Shown here: piece by piece, positions 1-7,953 of the stretch
Layout of the letters: every line of letters starts with the position of its first letter
How positions within the stretch are numbered: the stretch's first letter is position 1
Origin: Amycolatopsis dendrobii
Lineage (GTDB): Bacteria > Actinomycetota > Actinomycetes > Mycobacteriales > Pseudonocardiaceae
Assembly: GCF_014145675.1 (NCBI RefSeq)
Contig: NZ_JACGZW010000027.1
Span: 1 to 58,545, forward strand
Direction of reading: 5' to 3'
DNA: 58,545 nucleotides
Position numbers and translations under genes: made by a program
The notes under the pieces: generated by a model
What the model was told of the DNA's origin: nothing
Database searches by the model: none
What the model saw: the letters and a program-made list of their open reading frames with translations, nothing else

Positions 1-5
1 CCTCC

Positions 6-368
6 TCAGCGCGACAGCAGCAGAAAGACCAGCGCGAGCCCGCCCGGCAGCACCTGCACCAGCAAAATCCGCTTCGACGACGTCGCGGCGCCGTACAGCC
101 CGGCCACGATCACGCACGCCAGCCCGTACAGCTTCAGCTGGAAACCCGCCGGATCGGCCGCGATAAGCCCCCAGATCAGCGCCGCGGCGAGAAATCCGTT
201 GTACAGCCCCTGGTTCGCCGCGAGCGTCTTGCTCTCGCGGGCGAATTCCTCGGTGGTGCCGAACGCCGCCCGCGCCCGCGGCGTGGTCCACAGGGCCATC
301 TCCAGCACCACGATGTACAGGTGGATCAGGGCGACGAGCCCGATCAGCACGTTCGCGACGACGGTCAT
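6..368 (-). CDS. DUF1304 family small membrane protein
   Basis: A 120-residue protein with four predicted membrane segments (about residues 3-27, 55-71, 76-95 and 101-118) and almost no soluble part. The N-terminal helix reads VVANVLIGLVALIHLYIVVL and is followed by an EMALW motif, which fits the DUF1304 family of inner-membrane proteins; their function is unknown. The ATG at 368 shares one base with the hisI stop codon (TGATG), so it is probably translated by re-initiation after hisI and is the last gene of a hisF-hisI-DUF1304 unit. A longer in-frame reading upstream is arginine-rich and is the shadow of hisI. Family placement is from memory of the pattern and is fairly secure. Confidence 0.85.
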   Translation of the reverse strand: MTVVANVLIGLVALIHLYIVVLEMALWTTPRARAAFGTTEEFARESKTLAANQGLYNGFLAAALIWGLIAADPAGFQLKLYGLACVIVAGLYGAATSSKRILLVQVLPGGLALVFLLLSR

Positions 369-724
369 CACGCGCTCTCGTCGGCGAGCAGGAGCCGTTC
401 GTCGGTGTCGAAGCAGGTGTGCGTCCCGGTGTGGCAAGCCGGGCCGGTCTGGTCCACTCGCAGCAGCACCGTGTCGCCGTCGCAGTCGATGCGGACTTCG
501 CGGACGTGCTGGACGTGGCCCGAGGTCTCGCCCTTCACCCACAGTTCCTGCCTGCTGCGCGACCAATAGGTCCCGCGGCGGGTGGTGAGCGTGGATTCCA
601 GCGCGTCGTCGTTCATCCAGGCCATCATCAGCACGTCGGACGTCGCGTGGTCCACCACGACCGCGGCGATCAGCCCGTCGGCGTTCCATTTCACCCGGGC
701 GGACAGTTCCGGCGAGAGGCTCAT
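368..724 (-). CDS. hisI: Phosphoribosyl-AMP cyclohydrolase (HisI)
   Basis: A 118-residue enzyme of histidine biosynthesis. It opens the adenine ring of phosphoribosyl-AMP to give ProFAR, acting in the cytosol with Zn and Mg. The sequence shows the family core: LMMAWMNDDALESTL, then TYWSRSRQELWVKGETSGH, the metal-binding DCDGD, and the cysteine pair region GPACHTGTHTCF. Length is normal for a monofunctional HisI with no HisE domain. The ATG at 724 overlaps the hisF stop by four bases (ATGA), so the two are translationally coupled. I see no hisE or hisG in this window. Confidence 0.97.
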   Translation of the reverse strand: MSLSPELSARVKWNADGLIAAVVVDHATSDVLMMAWMNDDALESTLTTRRGTYWSRSRQELWVKGETSGHVQHVREVRIDCDGDTVLLRVDQTGPACHTGTHTCFDTDERLLLADESA

Positions 725-1494
725 CGCACGACCACCCCGCCGGTGCGCAGCGCGCCCTTCACGTCGCCGATCGTCAACTGTCCGAAGTGGAATACGCTCG
801 CCGCGAGCACCGCGTCCGCGCCCGCTCGCACAGCGGGCAGGAAGTGCTCGGTCGCGCCCGCGCCGCCGCTGGCGATCACCGGGACCCGCACCGCCTTGCG
901 GACCAGGTCGATCAGTTCGAGGTCGAAGCCGGTTTTGGTGCCGTCCGCGTCCATCGAGTTGAGCAGGATCTCGCCCACCCCGAGTTCCTCGCCGCGCGCG
1001 GCCCACTCCACCGCGTCGATGCCGGTGCCGCGGCGGCCGCCGTGCGTGGTGACCTCGAAGCCGGACGCCGTCGGTTCGCTGCCTTCGGGCACTCGCCGCG
1101 CGTCGACGGACAGCACGACGCACTGCGCCCCGAACCGGCGCGACGCCTCGCGCAGCAGCTCCGGGCGGGCGATCGCGGCCGTGTTGATGCTCACTTTGTC
1201 CGCGCCGGTGCGCAGCAGCCGGTTGACGTCGTCGGTGGAGCGCACGCCGCCGCCGACGGTCAGCGGGATGAAGACCTGCTCGGCGGTGCGGCGGACCACG
1301 TCGAAGGTGGTTTCGCGGTCGCCTGAGGACGCGGTGACGTCGAGGAAGGTCAGCTCGTCGGCGCCCTCGGCGTCGTACCGGCGCGCCAGCTCCACCGGGT
1401 CGCCCGCGTCGCGCAGGTCGGCGAAGTTGACGCCCTTCACGACCCGGCCCGCGTCGACGTCGAGACAGGGAATCACCCGAACCGCCACAGCCAT
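721..1494 (-). CDS. hisF: Imidazole glycerol phosphate synthase subunit HisF
   Basis: The 257-residue cyclase subunit of IGP synthase. It uses ammonia from HisH to turn PRFAR into IGP and AICAR, and has a TIM barrel fold. The catalytic aspartates are visible in VIPCLDVDAGRVVKGVNF near the N terminus and in VLSVDARR in the middle. The phosphate-binding loops TVGGGVRS and IASGGAG are also present. Its partner hisH lies 5.5 kb away, so the two subunits come from separate transcripts here. The ATG at 1494 has TAGGCT six bases upstream, which suggests a leaderless mRNA. Confidence 0.97.
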   Translation of the reverse strand: MAVAVRVIPCLDVDAGRVVKGVNFADLRDAGDPVELARRYDAEGADELTFLDVTASSGDRETTFDVVRRTAEQVFIPLTVGGGVRSTDDVNRLLRTGADKVSINTAAIARPELLREASRRFGAQCVVLSVDARRVPEGSEPTASGFEVTTHGGRRGTGIDAVEWAARGEELGVGEILLNSMDADGTKTGFDLELIDLVRKAVRVPVIASGGAGATEHFLPAVRAGADAVLAASVFHFGQLTIGDVKGALRTGGVVVR

Positions 1495-1500
1495 GCCCCC

Positions 1501-1506
1501 AGCCTA
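1501..1506 (-). promoter_or_regulatory. Putative -10 element for leaderless hisF
   Basis: On the minus strand TAGGCT lies six bases before the hisF ATG. The same hexamer and spacing precede hisH and the chosen hisA start. Predicted from sequence only. Confidence 0.5.
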
Positions 1507-1591
1507 GTCGGCCGCTCGGTCAAGCCCGCCGCGACGGCTTCGCCGACAATTTTCGGATCCGAAGCATCAAAACCCGCCCCTCGCGCGTCTG

Positions 1592-2107
1592 ATGATCGTG
1601 ACGACCGGTTTCGACGATTTCGTGGCGGAACGCCTCGACGGGCTGCTGCGCTACGCGACCGTCCTCGCCGACGACCCGCATCTGGCGCAGGACATCGTGC
1701 AGGACGTGCTCCTGCGCGCGCAGCAACGCTGGTCGAAGATCGAATCGCCGCCCACCTACGTCCGCCGGATGATCACCAACGAGTACCTGTCGTGGCGCCG
1801 CCGCGCCGCCCGCCGCGTGGTGCCGTCGAACCATACGGTGCTCGACGCGCTCGGACCGCCGACCGCCGATCCCAGCACCGCCTACGACGAACGCGACGAA
1901 ATGCTCGCCCTGCTGGCCACGCTGCCGCGGAAACAGCGCGCCGCGGTCGTCCTGCGCTACTACGAGAACTACACCGACGCCGAAATCGCCGACTTCCTCC
2001 GCTGCGGCGTCTCGACCGTGCGCAGCCAGATCTCGCGCGCGCTGGCGACCCTGCGCGCCGGAATGCCCTCGTTGCCGGCCGCCCTCACCACCGGAGCAGG
2101 AGAATGA
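1592..2107 (+). CDS. SigE-family (ECF-like) RNA polymerase sigma factor
   Basis: A 171-residue sigma-70 family protein without region 1 or 3. Region 2 spans about residues 10-75, with the DDPHLAQDIVQDVLLRAQ and YVRRMITNEYLSWRRR signatures. Region 4 spans about 105-155 (LATLPRKQRAAVVLRYYENY, then a helix-turn-helix with STVRSQISRAL). It resembles the SigE-family sigma factors common in Streptomyces and relatives. A GTG six bases downstream of the ATG (1598) gives the N terminus MTTGFDDF, which is also plausible. Its stop overlaps the next gene by ATGA. A 12-bp palindrome, TTCGGATCCGAA (1552-1563), lies upstream in the divergent region with hisF. Confidence 0.88.
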   Translation: MIVTTGFDDFVAERLDGLLRYATVLADDPHLAQDIVQDVLLRAQQRWSKIESPPTYVRRMITNEYLSWRRRAARRVVPSNHTVLDALGPPTADPSTAYDERDEMLALLATLPRKQRAAVVLRYYENYTDAEIADFLRCGVSTVRSQISRALATLRAGMPSLPAALTTGAGE

Positions 2108-3072
2108 CCCCCTCGAACGAGACCGAGACGCTGGTGCGCGACAGCCTCGAACGGCTCGCCGAGCGGGCGCCGGACGGCAATGAAGTGCTCAACGCGCTCG
2201 CACGGGCCCGGCAACGCCGACGCCGTCCTCGCCTCGCGCTCGCCGCCGCGGCCGCCGCGGTGATCGCCGTCGCCGCCGGGGTGCCGCTGGTGGTCGACAC
2301 GGTCGCCGAAGCGCCCGCGCAGCTCACACCCGCCGCCGGACGGCCGGTGCTCGCGTACACGCCGGATTGGCTGCCGGACGGCTTCACCGAGCAGTACCGC
2401 TCCGGCGGGCCCGGGACCACCGCGCAGGTGCGGCAATGGCAGTCCGGCGCGAGCCGGGTGGAACTCGCGGCGCACTCCACGGCCGATCCGGAATGGGCGC
2501 AGACCGCACTGCGCATCTCGGCGGTGCGGGACCAGGTCGTGGTGCACGGCCGGATCGGCATGGTGACCGGCCCGAACGACACGATCGCCACGCTGACCTG
2601 GATGCCGGACAACCGCTACGTGCTGACCGCCAAGGTCGAAGGCGTCCCGGACGCACGCTCGGTGGCCGAGCAAGTAGCCGATTCCGTGACCGTCGAACCA
2701 GTCCGGATTCGCGGCGAGGCACGGTTCGGCCCGCTGCCCGCCGGTCTGCGCGAAGAGGCCACGACGGTGCGCGGCAGCAGTTCCGGCAACGCGACGACGG
2801 TGCTCGACGCCAGCGGCCCCAACGGCAAGGTGCGCGCGACGATCAGCGGCGGTTCCCCGGCCCTCGGCGGTTCCGGGCCGGTGCAGGTGCGCGGTCTCCC
2901 CGGTGCCTACGTGCCCGCCTCCGGGCCGGCCGACGCACAGGTCGCCGTGCGATTGTCGGACGGGCGCTGGCTGAGCGTCTCCGGCCGGTTGCCGCGCGAG
3001 CAGCTGGTCGCGGTGGCGGACGGGATCGTGCTCGATTCGGCGCCGGAATACGCCTGGCTGGGGACCCGCTGA
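2104..3072 (+). CDS. Membrane-anchored partner of the sigma factor (putative anti-sigma or extracytoplasmic protein)
   Basis: A 322-residue protein that starts with an ATGA overlap on the sigma-factor gene. The first 35 residues are cytoplasmic and charged, ending in an arginine cluster (ARQRRRRPR). One membrane helix follows (about residues 40-65), and the rest is predicted to lie outside the membrane. I see no zinc-binding anti-sigma HxxxCxxC motif, so calling it an anti-sigma factor rests only on operon position and topology. The exported part contains repeated beta-rich stretches and no catalytic motif I recognise. Confidence 0.75.
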   Translation: MTPSNETETLVRDSLERLAERAPDGNEVLNALARARQRRRRPRLALAAAAAAVIAVAAGVPLVVDTVAEAPAQLTPAAGRPVLAYTPDWLPDGFTEQYRSGGPGTTAQVRQWQSGASRVELAAHSTADPEWAQTALRISAVRDQVVVHGRIGMVTGPNDTIATLTWMPDNRYVLTAKVEGVPDARSVAEQVADSVTVEPVRIRGEARFGPLPAGLREEATTVRGSSSGNATTVLDASGPNGKVRATISGGSPALGGSGPVQVRGLPGAYVPASGPADAQVAVRLSDGRWLSVSGRLPREQLVAVADGIVLDSAPEYAWLGTR

Positions 3073-3088
3073 CCGCTACCGTGCAGCC

Positions 3089-3523
3089 ATGTCCGAACTG
3101 GGGGAGTCTCGGAGCAGGCTTTCGCGAGTGGCGTACGCCTTCGGGATCGGCGCCGCGATCATCGCCGTACTGGTGGCCTGGTGCGTCGGCGCCAACTACC
3201 TCGCCCAGCTCACCGCGGGCGAGCAGCTGACCTGCCGGTTGAGCGAACTCGTGCCGTGGTCGGGTCTCGGCGTGACGCTGTGGCAGATCAGTTCGCTCGT
3301 GCTGTTCCTCCTCGCCGGAGCCGGGATTTCCGCGCTGCTGGGGCGAATCGGGCTGCGAAAGGCGACGCTCGGCGTGTGCGCGGCCCTGGTCGTCCTGTTC
3401 ACCTGGGGCTACGTCGCGGCGACTCACGTGGCGATGCAGAAGGTGGCCGATCACGGCACATCGGTCGCCATGCCGACGACGCCCGGCTCGCCGCGGCCCG
3501 CCGACCGCTGCCAAGGGCTGTGA
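3089..3523 (+). CDS. Hypothetical membrane protein
   Basis: A 144-residue protein with three predicted membrane helices (about residues 16-37, 62-85 and 90-112). It has two cysteines that may lie outside (GEQLTCRLSELV and the C-terminal DRCQGL). The function is not recognised. TACCGT lies six bases before the ATG, the leaderless pattern repeated across the window. The start is only 16 bp after the preceding gene, yet the promoter-like hexamer suggests separate transcription. It may be a secretory or cell-envelope protein; no family is assigned. Confidence 0.75.
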   Translation: MSELGESRSRLSRVAYAFGIGAAIIAVLVAWCVGANYLAQLTAGEQLTCRLSELVPWSGLGVTLWQISSLVLFLLAGAGISALLGRIGLRKATLGVCAALVVLFTWGYVAATHVAMQKVADHGTSVAMPTTPGSPRPADRCQGL

Positions 3524-3542
3524 CGCCGTCTACCGTAGGGCT

Positions 3543-3926
3543 ATGTCCGAACTGGAGCGTCTCGGCGCCGAGAAGTACGTCGTGCTGACCACTTTCCGCC
3601 GCGACGGCCGCGCGGTCCCGACCCCGGTGTGGGCCTCCCGCGACGGCGGCGAACTGGTGCTGTTTTCGGAATGCAACGCGGGCAAGGTCAAGCGAATCCG
3701 CAACAACGGCGAGGTTCGGCTGCAGGCGTGCGACGTCCGCGGCCGACGGGTGCACGGCGCCGAGGTGAGCGGGACCGCCCGGCTGCTCGACGCCGCCGAC
3801 ACCGAGCGCGTCCGCGGGGTGATCGCACGGGACTACGGCATCATCGGACGCGTGACGATGTTCTTCAGCCGGCTCCGCGGCGGACCGGAGCGGACGATCG
3901 GGATCGCGGTCAAGCTCGCCGAGTAA
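3543..3926 (+). CDS. PPOX-class F420- or flavin-dependent enzyme
   Basis: A 127-residue split-barrel protein of the pyridoxamine-phosphate-oxidase-like superfamily. Visible signatures are KYVVLTTFRRDGRAVPTPVW at the N terminus, then ELVLFSECNAGKVKRIRNN and VRLQACDVRGRRV, which are typical of the F420-dependent PPOX group in actinomycetes. The substrate is unknown. TACCGT stands six bases before the ATG, so the transcript is probably leaderless. The downstream gene is convergent and starts one base past this stop. Confidence 0.85.
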   Translation: MSELERLGAEKYVVLTTFRRDGRAVPTPVWASRDGGELVLFSECNAGKVKRIRNNGEVRLQACDVRGRRVHGAEVSGTARLLDAADTERVRGVIARDYGIIGRVTMFFSRLRGGPERTIGIAVKLAE

Positions 3927-3927
3927 G

Positions 3928-4275
3928 TCACCGAGCCGCCTCCGCGCGGAGCCGCGCGCCCATCGCGGCCGAATCGTGGTCCGGGCCGCAGCCCTCGACG
4001 AGGATCACGTCGCCCACCAGGTGGTCGGTGCGCAGGTGCAGGATCTTGCGGTACTCCGCCGACGCGTACCACTCCTCGGCCGCGGCCAAGTCCGGGAATT
4101 CGAGCACGACGGTCGCCCCCGGCCAGGCGCCTTCCAGCACGCGCGTCTGTCCTCCGTGGACCAGGAACCGGCCCTCGAACGGGTCGAGCGTCGCCTGGAT
4201 CAGCTCCAGGTACTCGCAGACCTCGGCGTCCACGGCTCCGGGCTGGCGCAGGTGGGCGATGGCGTAAGCGGTCAC
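3928..4275 (-). CDS. DUF1330 family protein
   Basis: A 115-residue ferredoxin-fold protein. It shows the DUF1330 pattern: VTAYAIAHLRQPG at the N terminus, FLVHGGQTRVLEG in the middle, and VVLEFPDLAAAEEWYASAEYRKILHLR near the end, followed by VILVEGCG. I chose the GTG at 4275 because it places the conserved TAYAIAHLR strand at the N terminus. An in-frame ATG at 4335 would add 20 residues that look unrelated to the family. The function of DUF1330 proteins is not known. Confidence 0.8.
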   Translation of the reverse strand: MTAYAIAHLRQPGAVDAEVCEYLELIQATLDPFEGRFLVHGGQTRVLEGAWPGATVVLEFPDLAAAEEWYASAEYRKILHLRTDHLVGDVILVEGCGPDHDSAAMGARLRAEAAR

Positions 4276-4362
4276 GTCCGGCTCCTCGGGGTCGATTTCG
4301 TTGCCTGCCAACCAATCCTGTCCGCTCCCGCGCATGGAGTCGATTACCTCGCGGGTAACCGT

Positions 4363-5289
4363 TCAGCTCCCGTAGCGAGCCGTCAGCTCCCGTCCGATAC
4401 GGGCGAGTTCGGCGCGGACCGGCTCCGGTTCCGTCACCTCGACCAGGTCGCCCCACCCCGCCAGCTGCTCCGCGACAGAACGCGCCCAGTGCGCCGCCAC
4501 CTTCACCTCGACCCGGCCGTCCCGCTCCCCGGCCACTTCGCAATGCCGCCCGAAACGCGACCGCAGCACGGACAGATACCGCGCGTCGATCAGCACCGTC
4601 GCGGACACGAGCGAACGCCGCTGCTCCATCTCCTCCACGACCCGCGCCCACTGTTCCCGGAGATCGAAGTCTTCCGGCAGTTGCGAGGGCAAGTCCGTGG
4701 TTTCCGCCGCCGAGATCCGGTCGACGCGGAAAGTCCGTTGTCCCGCAGGGGTTCCAGCGATGAGGTACCAGACGCCGTCCTTGTCGGCGAGGCCGTACGG
4801 ATCGGCTAACCGGCTTTTGCCGCTGTAGTCGAACCGCACCTTGCGCCGCCGCACGACCGCCTGCTGGAGAGACTGGACGGGGGCGGGCGGTTCGCGGTCC
4901 TGCTCGCCCCACCCGGCCGGATCGGACACGACAGCTCGCGCGGCGGCTTCGGCGTCGGCCCGGAACGTAGCGGGCAGCGCGCGGACGAGCTTGCGCAGCG
5001 CGGACGACAGTTCCGGACCGCCGGACGCCGCCGGTCCCAGCATCAGGAACAACGCCTGCGACTCGGCCGCGGTCAGCCCGCTGAGGTCGGTGCGGGCCCC
5101 GCCGACGAGCGACCATCCGCCTCCGCGTCCGGGCTGCGGGTAGACCGGGATCCCGGCCGCCGACAACGCCTCCAGGTCGCGGCGGGCGGTGGCCACGGAG
5201 ATCTCCAGGTCCTCGGCCAGTTCGGCAGCGGTCACCCGGCCGCGGGCCTGAAGCAGCAGGACGGCAGCGACAAGACGGTCAGCTCGCAT
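4363..5289 (-). CDS. YafY-type HTH/WYL-domain transcriptional regulator
   Basis: A 308-residue regulator. An N-terminal winged helix spans about residues 5-60 (RVTAAELAEDLEISVATARRDLEAL). A WYL domain lies around residues 145-200, with GLADKDGVWYLIAGTPAG and the WYL triad intact, and a C-terminal WCX extension follows. WYL proteins usually act as ligand-responsive repressors or activators. It is divergent from the VOC/YdeI pair. A 25-bp inverted repeat sits between them (5309-5333), in the position expected of its operator. Confidence 0.92.
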   Translation of the reverse strand: MRADRLVAAVLLLQARGRVTAAELAEDLEISVATARRDLEALSAAGIPVYPQPGRGGGWSLVGGARTDLSGLTAAESQALFLMLGPAASGGPELSSALRKLVRALPATFRADAEAAARAVVSDPAGWGEQDREPPAPVQSLQQAVVRRRKVRFDYSGKSRLADPYGLADKDGVWYLIAGTPAGQRTFRVDRISAAETTDLPSQLPEDFDLREQWARVVEEMEQRRSLVSATVLIDARYLSVLRSRFGRHCEVAGERDGRVEVKVAAHWARSVAEQLAGWGDLVEVTEPEPVRAELARIGRELTARYGS

Positions 5290-5308
5290 GTTTTCGATTC
5301 TCTCTCCA

Positions 5309-5333
5309 AAAGTGCTCAGAAGATGAGCACTTT
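5309..5333. promoter_or_regulatory. Inverted repeat, likely operator of the WYL regulator
   Basis: Perfect 10-bp arms AAAGTGCTCA and TGAGCACTTT separated by five bases. They lie in the 88-bp divergent space between the WYL regulator and the VOC gene. The arms are unusually A/T-rich for this genome. Binding is inferred from position and symmetry. Confidence 0.7.
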
Positions 5334-5377
5334 GAAGGACAAGCTAGTCCCACAACCGAGCAGACAAGGACTCAGAG

Positions 5378-5803
5378 ATGCTTCGAGGACTCAGCACCGT
5401 CACCTTCTACTCCCCCGACTTCGACGCGGCGAAGCGCTGGTACACCGACCTTCTCGGCGTCGCGCCGTACCTGGACACCCCGGCGTACCTGGAGTGGCGC
5501 ATCGGCGACTACCAGCACGAATTCGGCATCGTGCACAGCTCGTACGCAACCAGCGAACTGTCCCGGACCGCCGATCTCGCCACCGTCGGACAGCCCGCGG
5601 GCGCGGTCGTGTTCTGGCACGTCGAGGACGTCCCCGCGACGCTGGAGCGCGTCGTCGCGATGGGCGCGAAGGTCCACGACGCCCCGCGCGACCGCGGCAC
5701 CGGGTTCATCACCGCGTCGGTGATCGACCCGTGGGGCAACGTCCTCGGGCTGATGTACAACCCGCACTACGTCTCGGTCCGCGAAACGATGGTGCAGGCA
5801 TGA
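5378..5803 (+). CDS. VOC-family (glyoxalase/bleomycin-resistance fold) protein
   Basis: A 141-residue single VOC unit made of two beta-alpha-beta3 modules. The N terminus reads TVTFYSPDFDAAKRWYTDLLG and the second half carries the typical DPWGNVLGLMYNPHY ending. The metal-ligand positions (His or Glu near HEFGIVHS and NVLGLMYNP) suggest it could bind a metal or a small molecule; the substrate is unknown. It is the first gene after the divergent WYL operator and is coupled to the next gene by an ATGA overlap, so both are probably controlled by the WYL regulator. Confidence 0.88.
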   Translation: MLRGLSTVTFYSPDFDAAKRWYTDLLGVAPYLDTPAYLEWRIGDYQHEFGIVHSSYATSELSRTADLATVGQPAGAVVFWHVEDVPATLERVVAMGAKVHDAPRDRGTGFITASVIDPWGNVLGLMYNPHYVSVRETMVQA

Positions 5804-6117
5804 TGGTCTTCACCGACGCCGCGTCGTGGCGGGACTGGCTGGCCGAGCACCACGATTCCGCCACCGAGGTCTGGTTGGTGCTGGCGAAGAAGGGCGCGCC
5901 CGGCCTCACCTATGAGCAGGCGCTGCAAGAAGCGCTCTGCTACGGCTGGATCGACGGCCTGACCCGCCGCCGCGACGACTCGGCCTACACCCAGCGGTAC
6001 ACGCCGCGACGGCCGAAAAGCCCGTGGTCGCCGCGAAATCTCGCCCGGGCCGAGCTGCTCCGGAAGGAAGGCCGGATGCGGCCGGCCGGGCAGCTCGCGC
6101 TCGACCGGGCCGCGTGA
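5800..6117 (+). CDS. YdeI/OmpD-associated-like protein
   Basis: A 105-residue protein whose pattern fits the N-terminal half of YdeI-type proteins: FTDAASWRDWLAEHH, EVWLVLAKKG, ALQEALCYGWIDGLTRR, YTQRYTPRRPKSPWSPRN and the ARAELLRKEGRMRPAG helix. Full-length relatives are about 190 residues. This copy ends soon after the conserved core, so it is a short form or a C-terminally truncated one. It starts with ATGA overlap on the VOC gene. Roles suggested for relatives are stress or peptide resistance; nothing here proves a function. Confidence 0.8.
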   Translation: MMVFTDAASWRDWLAEHHDSATEVWLVLAKKGAPGLTYEQALQEALCYGWIDGLTRRRDDSAYTQRYTPRRPKSPWSPRNLARAELLRKEGRMRPAGQLALDRAA

Positions 6118-6146
6118 TTTCCGTTTCCTGGCACCGATTCCGACGG

Positions 6147-6878
6147 TCAGCGAACGGCGGCGAGGGCCTCCGGCAGGGTGAAGGCGCCCGCGTACAGCGC
6201 CTTCCCGACGATCGAGCCTTCGACGCCGTCCGACGCCAGCCCGGCGAGCGCACGCAGATCGTCCACACTGGACACTCCGCCGGAAGCGATCACCGGCGCG
6301 TCGGTGCGGGCGGTGACCTCGCGCAGCAGTTCGAGGTTCGGGCCGCGCAGGGTGCCGTCCTTGCTCACGTCGGTGACGACGTACCGGCTGGCCCCGTCGC
6401 GGTCGAGCCGCTCCAGGACCTCCCACAGGTCGCCGCCGTCGGAGGTCCAGCCGCGCGCGGACAGCCGGTGCCCGGCCTCGGTGATCCGCACGTCGAGCCC
6501 GATCGCGACCCGGTCGCCGTATTCGGAGACGACCTTCGCCGTCCAGTCCGGGTCCTCGAGCGCCGCGGTGCCGAGGTTGACCCGGCGGGCCCCGGTGGCG
6601 AGCGCCGCCTCGAGCGACGCGTCGTCGCGGATGCCGCCGGACAGCTCCACCTGCACGTCGAGCCGTTTGACGACGTCGGCGAGCAGTTCGCGGTTGCTGC
6701 CCTTGCCGAACGCCGCGTCGAGGTCCACGAGATGGATCCACTCGGCGCCGTCGCGCTGCCACTGCAGCGCCGCCTCGAGCGGACTGCCGTAGGAGGTCTC
6801 GGTGCCCGCCTCGCCCTGGACGAGTCGGACCGCCTGGCCGTCGGCAACATCAACTGCGGGAAGGAGCGTGAAAGTCAC
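6147..6878 (-). CDS. hisA: Phosphoribosyl isomerase (HisA/PriA)
   Basis: A 243-residue TIM-barrel isomerase that converts ProFAR to PRFAR. In actinomycetes the PriA form often also serves as TrpF in tryptophan synthesis; whether this one does cannot be told here. Catalytic aspartates are visible in LLPAVDVADGQAVRLVQG and VVTDVSKDGTLRGPN. The phosphate loops VELSGGIRD and IASGGVSS are present. There are two candidate GTG starts. The one at 6884 touches the TAGGCT hexamer. The one at 6878 lies six bases after it, as in hisF and hisH, and gives the usual VTFTLLPAVDV N terminus, so I chose 6878. Confidence 0.95.
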   Translation of the reverse strand: MTFTLLPAVDVADGQAVRLVQGEAGTETSYGSPLEAALQWQRDGAEWIHLVDLDAAFGKGSNRELLADVVKRLDVQVELSGGIRDDASLEAALATGARRVNLGTAALEDPDWTAKVVSEYGDRVAIGLDVRITEAGHRLSARGWTSDGGDLWEVLERLDRDGASRYVVTDVSKDGTLRGPNLELLREVTARTDAPVIASGGVSSVDDLRALAGLASDGVEGSIVGKALYAGAFTLPEALAAVR

Positions 6879-6884
6879 GCGCAC

Positions 6885-6890
6885 AGCCTA
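6885..6890 (-). promoter_or_regulatory. Putative -10 element for leaderless hisA
   Basis: TAGGCT on the minus strand, six bases before the GTG at 6878. It is the same hexamer and spacing as hisF and hisH. Confidence 0.5.
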
Positions 6891-6930
6891 AGCGGCGGGA
6901 CCGGACGCACCTTCCGGGGGATGCTTGGGG

Positions 6931-6978
6931 CCTCGTGAGTGCTGGCGCCTGTTCTCACCGGCGCCAGCACTCACGAGG
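6931..6978. repeat. Perfect 19-bp palindromic hairpin of the CTCGTGAGTG family
   Basis: Arms CCTCGTGAGTGCTGGCGCC and its exact complement surround a 10-base loop. It begins five bases past the hisH stop, between hisH and hisA. There is no T run, so it is not a classical terminator, although the stem is strong enough to stop or protect a transcript. Two relatives with the same outer ends lie at 51846-51890 and 51944-51989. Confidence 0.9.
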
Positions 6979-6983
6979 GTTGC

Positions 6984-7613
6984 TCAGAGCGTGCCCAGCC
7001 AGTTGCGCAGCAGCTGCGCCCCCGCGTCGCCGGACTTCTCCGGGTGGAACTGGGTCGCCCACAGCGGCCCGTTCTCCACTGCCGCCACGAAGTCCTCGCC
7101 GTGGTTCGCCCAGGTCACCTTGGGCTGCATGTTGGCGAGGCCGGACTCCAGTTCCCACTTCCGCGCCGCGTACGAGTGCACGAAATAGAACCGTTCGTCC
7201 GGGTCGATCCCGGCGAACAGCTGCGAATCGGCGGGGGCGCGGACGGTGTTCCAGCCCATGTGCGGGAGCACGTCGGCGTGCAGGCGCTCGACCGTGCCCG
7301 GCCATTCGCCGGTGCCTTCGGTCTCCTCGCCGTGCTCGACGCCGCGCGAGAACAGGATCTGCATGCCGACGCAGATGCCCAGCACCGGGCGTCCGCCCGC
7401 CAGCCGTTTGCCGATGATCCGGTGCCCGTGCACGCCCAGCAGCCCGCTCATGCACGCCGAGAACGCGCCGACGCCGGGCACCACGAGGCCGTCGGCTTCG
7501 AGCGCGGCCTGCGGGTCGGCGGTGACCTCCACCTCGGCGCCCGCGCGCTCGACGGCGCGTTCGGCGGAGCGGAGGTTTCCGGAGCCGTAATCGAGGATCA
7601 CCACACGAGACAC
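6984..7613 (-). CDS. hisH: Imidazole glycerol phosphate synthase glutaminase subunit HisH
   Basis: The 209-residue class I glutamine amidotransferase that supplies ammonia to HisF. The nucleophile cysteine sits in RPVLGICVGMQILF, and the catalytic His-Glu pair in ATQFHPEKSGDAG near the C terminus. The N-terminal strand VVILDYGSGNLRSAERA is typical. The GTG start at 7613 has TAGGCT six bases upstream, so it appears to have its own leaderless promoter. Its 3' end is followed at once by a long palindrome, which separates it from hisA. Confidence 0.97.
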   Translation of the reverse strand: MSRVVILDYGSGNLRSAERAVERAGAEVEVTADPQAALEADGLVVPGVGAFSACMSGLLGVHGHRIIGKRLAGGRPVLGICVGMQILFSRGVEHGEETEGTGEWPGTVERLHADVLPHMGWNTVRAPADSQLFAGIDPDERFYFVHSYAARKWELESGLANMQPKVTWANHGEDFVAAVENGPLWATQFHPEKSGDAGAQLLRNWLGTL

Positions 7614-7619
7614 ACCCCG

Positions 7620-7625
7620 AGCCTA
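7620..7625 (-). promoter_or_regulatory. Putative -10 element for leaderless hisH
   Basis: TAGGCT on the minus strand, six bases before the hisH GTG. Confidence 0.5.
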
Positions 7626-7734
7626 GCCTCCCGGACAATTTCGTTCCGAGCCCGTTTCGTTCTCGCCCCGAACGGGTACCCACTCGGCTATGTGCGGGCG
7701 CGGCCGGCGCCCCCGGACCCGGAAAGAGGACGAA

Positions 7735-7920
7735 ATGTCCGAGTCCGATCTGCTCTGCCGGATGTTCCAAGCATGGCGGGAAGACATCGACAGCGTGCCG
7801 TTTCCGCAGTTCAGGGAGCTGACCATCCCGCTGCAGAAGACCCGCGCGGAGATCGATCTCGCGCGCCGGTCGACCGCGCGCGCGGCGAATCCCGTGCGGC
7901 GCGCCGACAGCGGCTGGTGA
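7735..7920 (+). CDS. Small hypothetical protein, 61 aa
   Basis: A 61-residue soluble, charged protein starting MSESDLLCRMFQAWRED and ending RRADSGW. A good ribosome-binding site (GGAAAGAGGA) precedes the ATG by about five bases, and codon choice is strongly G/C-ending, so it is probably translated. I do not recognise a family. The middle is predicted to be helical. It is divergent from hisH and convergent with the transketolase C subunit. Confidence 0.55.
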   Translation: MSESDLLCRMFQAWREDIDSVPFPQFRELTIPLQKTRAEIDLARRSTARAANPVRRADSGW

Positions 7921-7953
7921 CCCCGGGCGGTTGCCCGCTGCCGAAATCCCTCC

